A stretch of DNA of 64,000 nt, from NCBI GenBank assembly GCA_963556195.1, contig OY744525.1, positions 21,850,186 to 21,914,185 of the forward strand. Direction: 5' to 3'. A model generated the notes under the pieces. It was not told the origin of the DNA and made no database searches. It saw only the letters and a list, made by a program, of their open reading frames with translations. Positions 63,863 to 64,000 of this stretch are shown one piece after another. Each line of letters opens with the position of its first letter. The stretch's first letter is position 1. Origin of the DNA: Sepiola atlantica (taxonomy: Eukaryota; Mollusca; Cephalopoda; Sepiida; Sepiolidae). The translations under genes were made by a program, and so were the position numbers.

Positions 63863-64000
63863 AACAACACAAACCAGAAAGTGGCACAAACAAAGGAACG
63901 GAAGGATCACCTGTCGATATACCACATAGGTCTCACCCCTAACACACAGTGGAAAGGCTTATTTAATTTGGTTATCTGTGTTTGTGTTTATGTTTCATTT
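63863..64000. other. Window end, no feature
   Basis: Short mixed sequence without recognisable gene. Confidence 0.4.

Noticed and set aside
63509..63925. 138-residue poly-Tyr and 79-residue poly-Leu frames
   Set aside because: Encoded by the (TAA)n/(TAG)n array; not genes.

Overview
The window looks like intergenic, repeat-dominated DNA from a cephalopod mollusc, most likely an octopus. This is inferred from one intact intronless six-cadherin-repeat protocadherin, from tRNA-derived SINEs and LINE relics of types common in molluscs, from TTAGGG-type telomere-like arrays, and from AT-rich DNA with very many (TA)n runs. No bacterial or viral gene organisation is present. Species cannot be fixed from the sequence alone.

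The only convincing intact host gene is the protocadherin at 60802-63294 on the minus strand. It has 830 residues in one exon: signal peptide, six cadherin repeats, one membrane span and a 112-residue cytoplasmic tail. Everything else with coding character is transposon-derived and broken.

Layout. 0.4-12.3 kb: an RTE-like LINE tail, a Helitron-type 3' end, a relic Tc1/mariner-type transposase, a LINE with a YADD motif, two copies of a TIR element with telomere-like cores, a jockey/CR1-like LINE relic and a 26-bp minisatellite. 12.6-16.8 kb: a SINE cluster, a foldback, and a mariner-type element with clear TIRs and a transposase broken only by two stop codons. 17.9-23.6 kb: LINE relics, including a 2.2-kb one with R2-like architecture (RT, zinc knuckle, restriction-like endonuclease). 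24-37 kb: foldbacks, (TA)n arrays, a 0.38-kb MITE, SINEs and Helitron-like repeats. 37.1-43 kb: a ~730-bp foldback, then a Penelope-like element (RT plus GIY-YIG) framed by inverted arms of ~0.85 kb. 43-60.6 kb: more foldbacks, a 158-bp TTAGGG-type array between inverted repeats, a LINE relic, and MITE copies 2 and 3. 60.8-64 kb: the protocadherin, with a CRE-like site just upstream and a LINE 3' end with an expanded (TAA)n tail beyond.

The strongest patterns that ordinary annotation would miss are: more than twenty inverted-repeat (foldback) units, many bordered by (TA)n; telomere-type repeats sitting between inverted repeats at three loci; LINE tails that appear to seed microsatellites; and a 12-13 base motif (TTATCTCCCTTG-like) recurring around nine times in otherwise different repeats. 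All alignments were made by eye, so identities and repeat boundaries are approximate.
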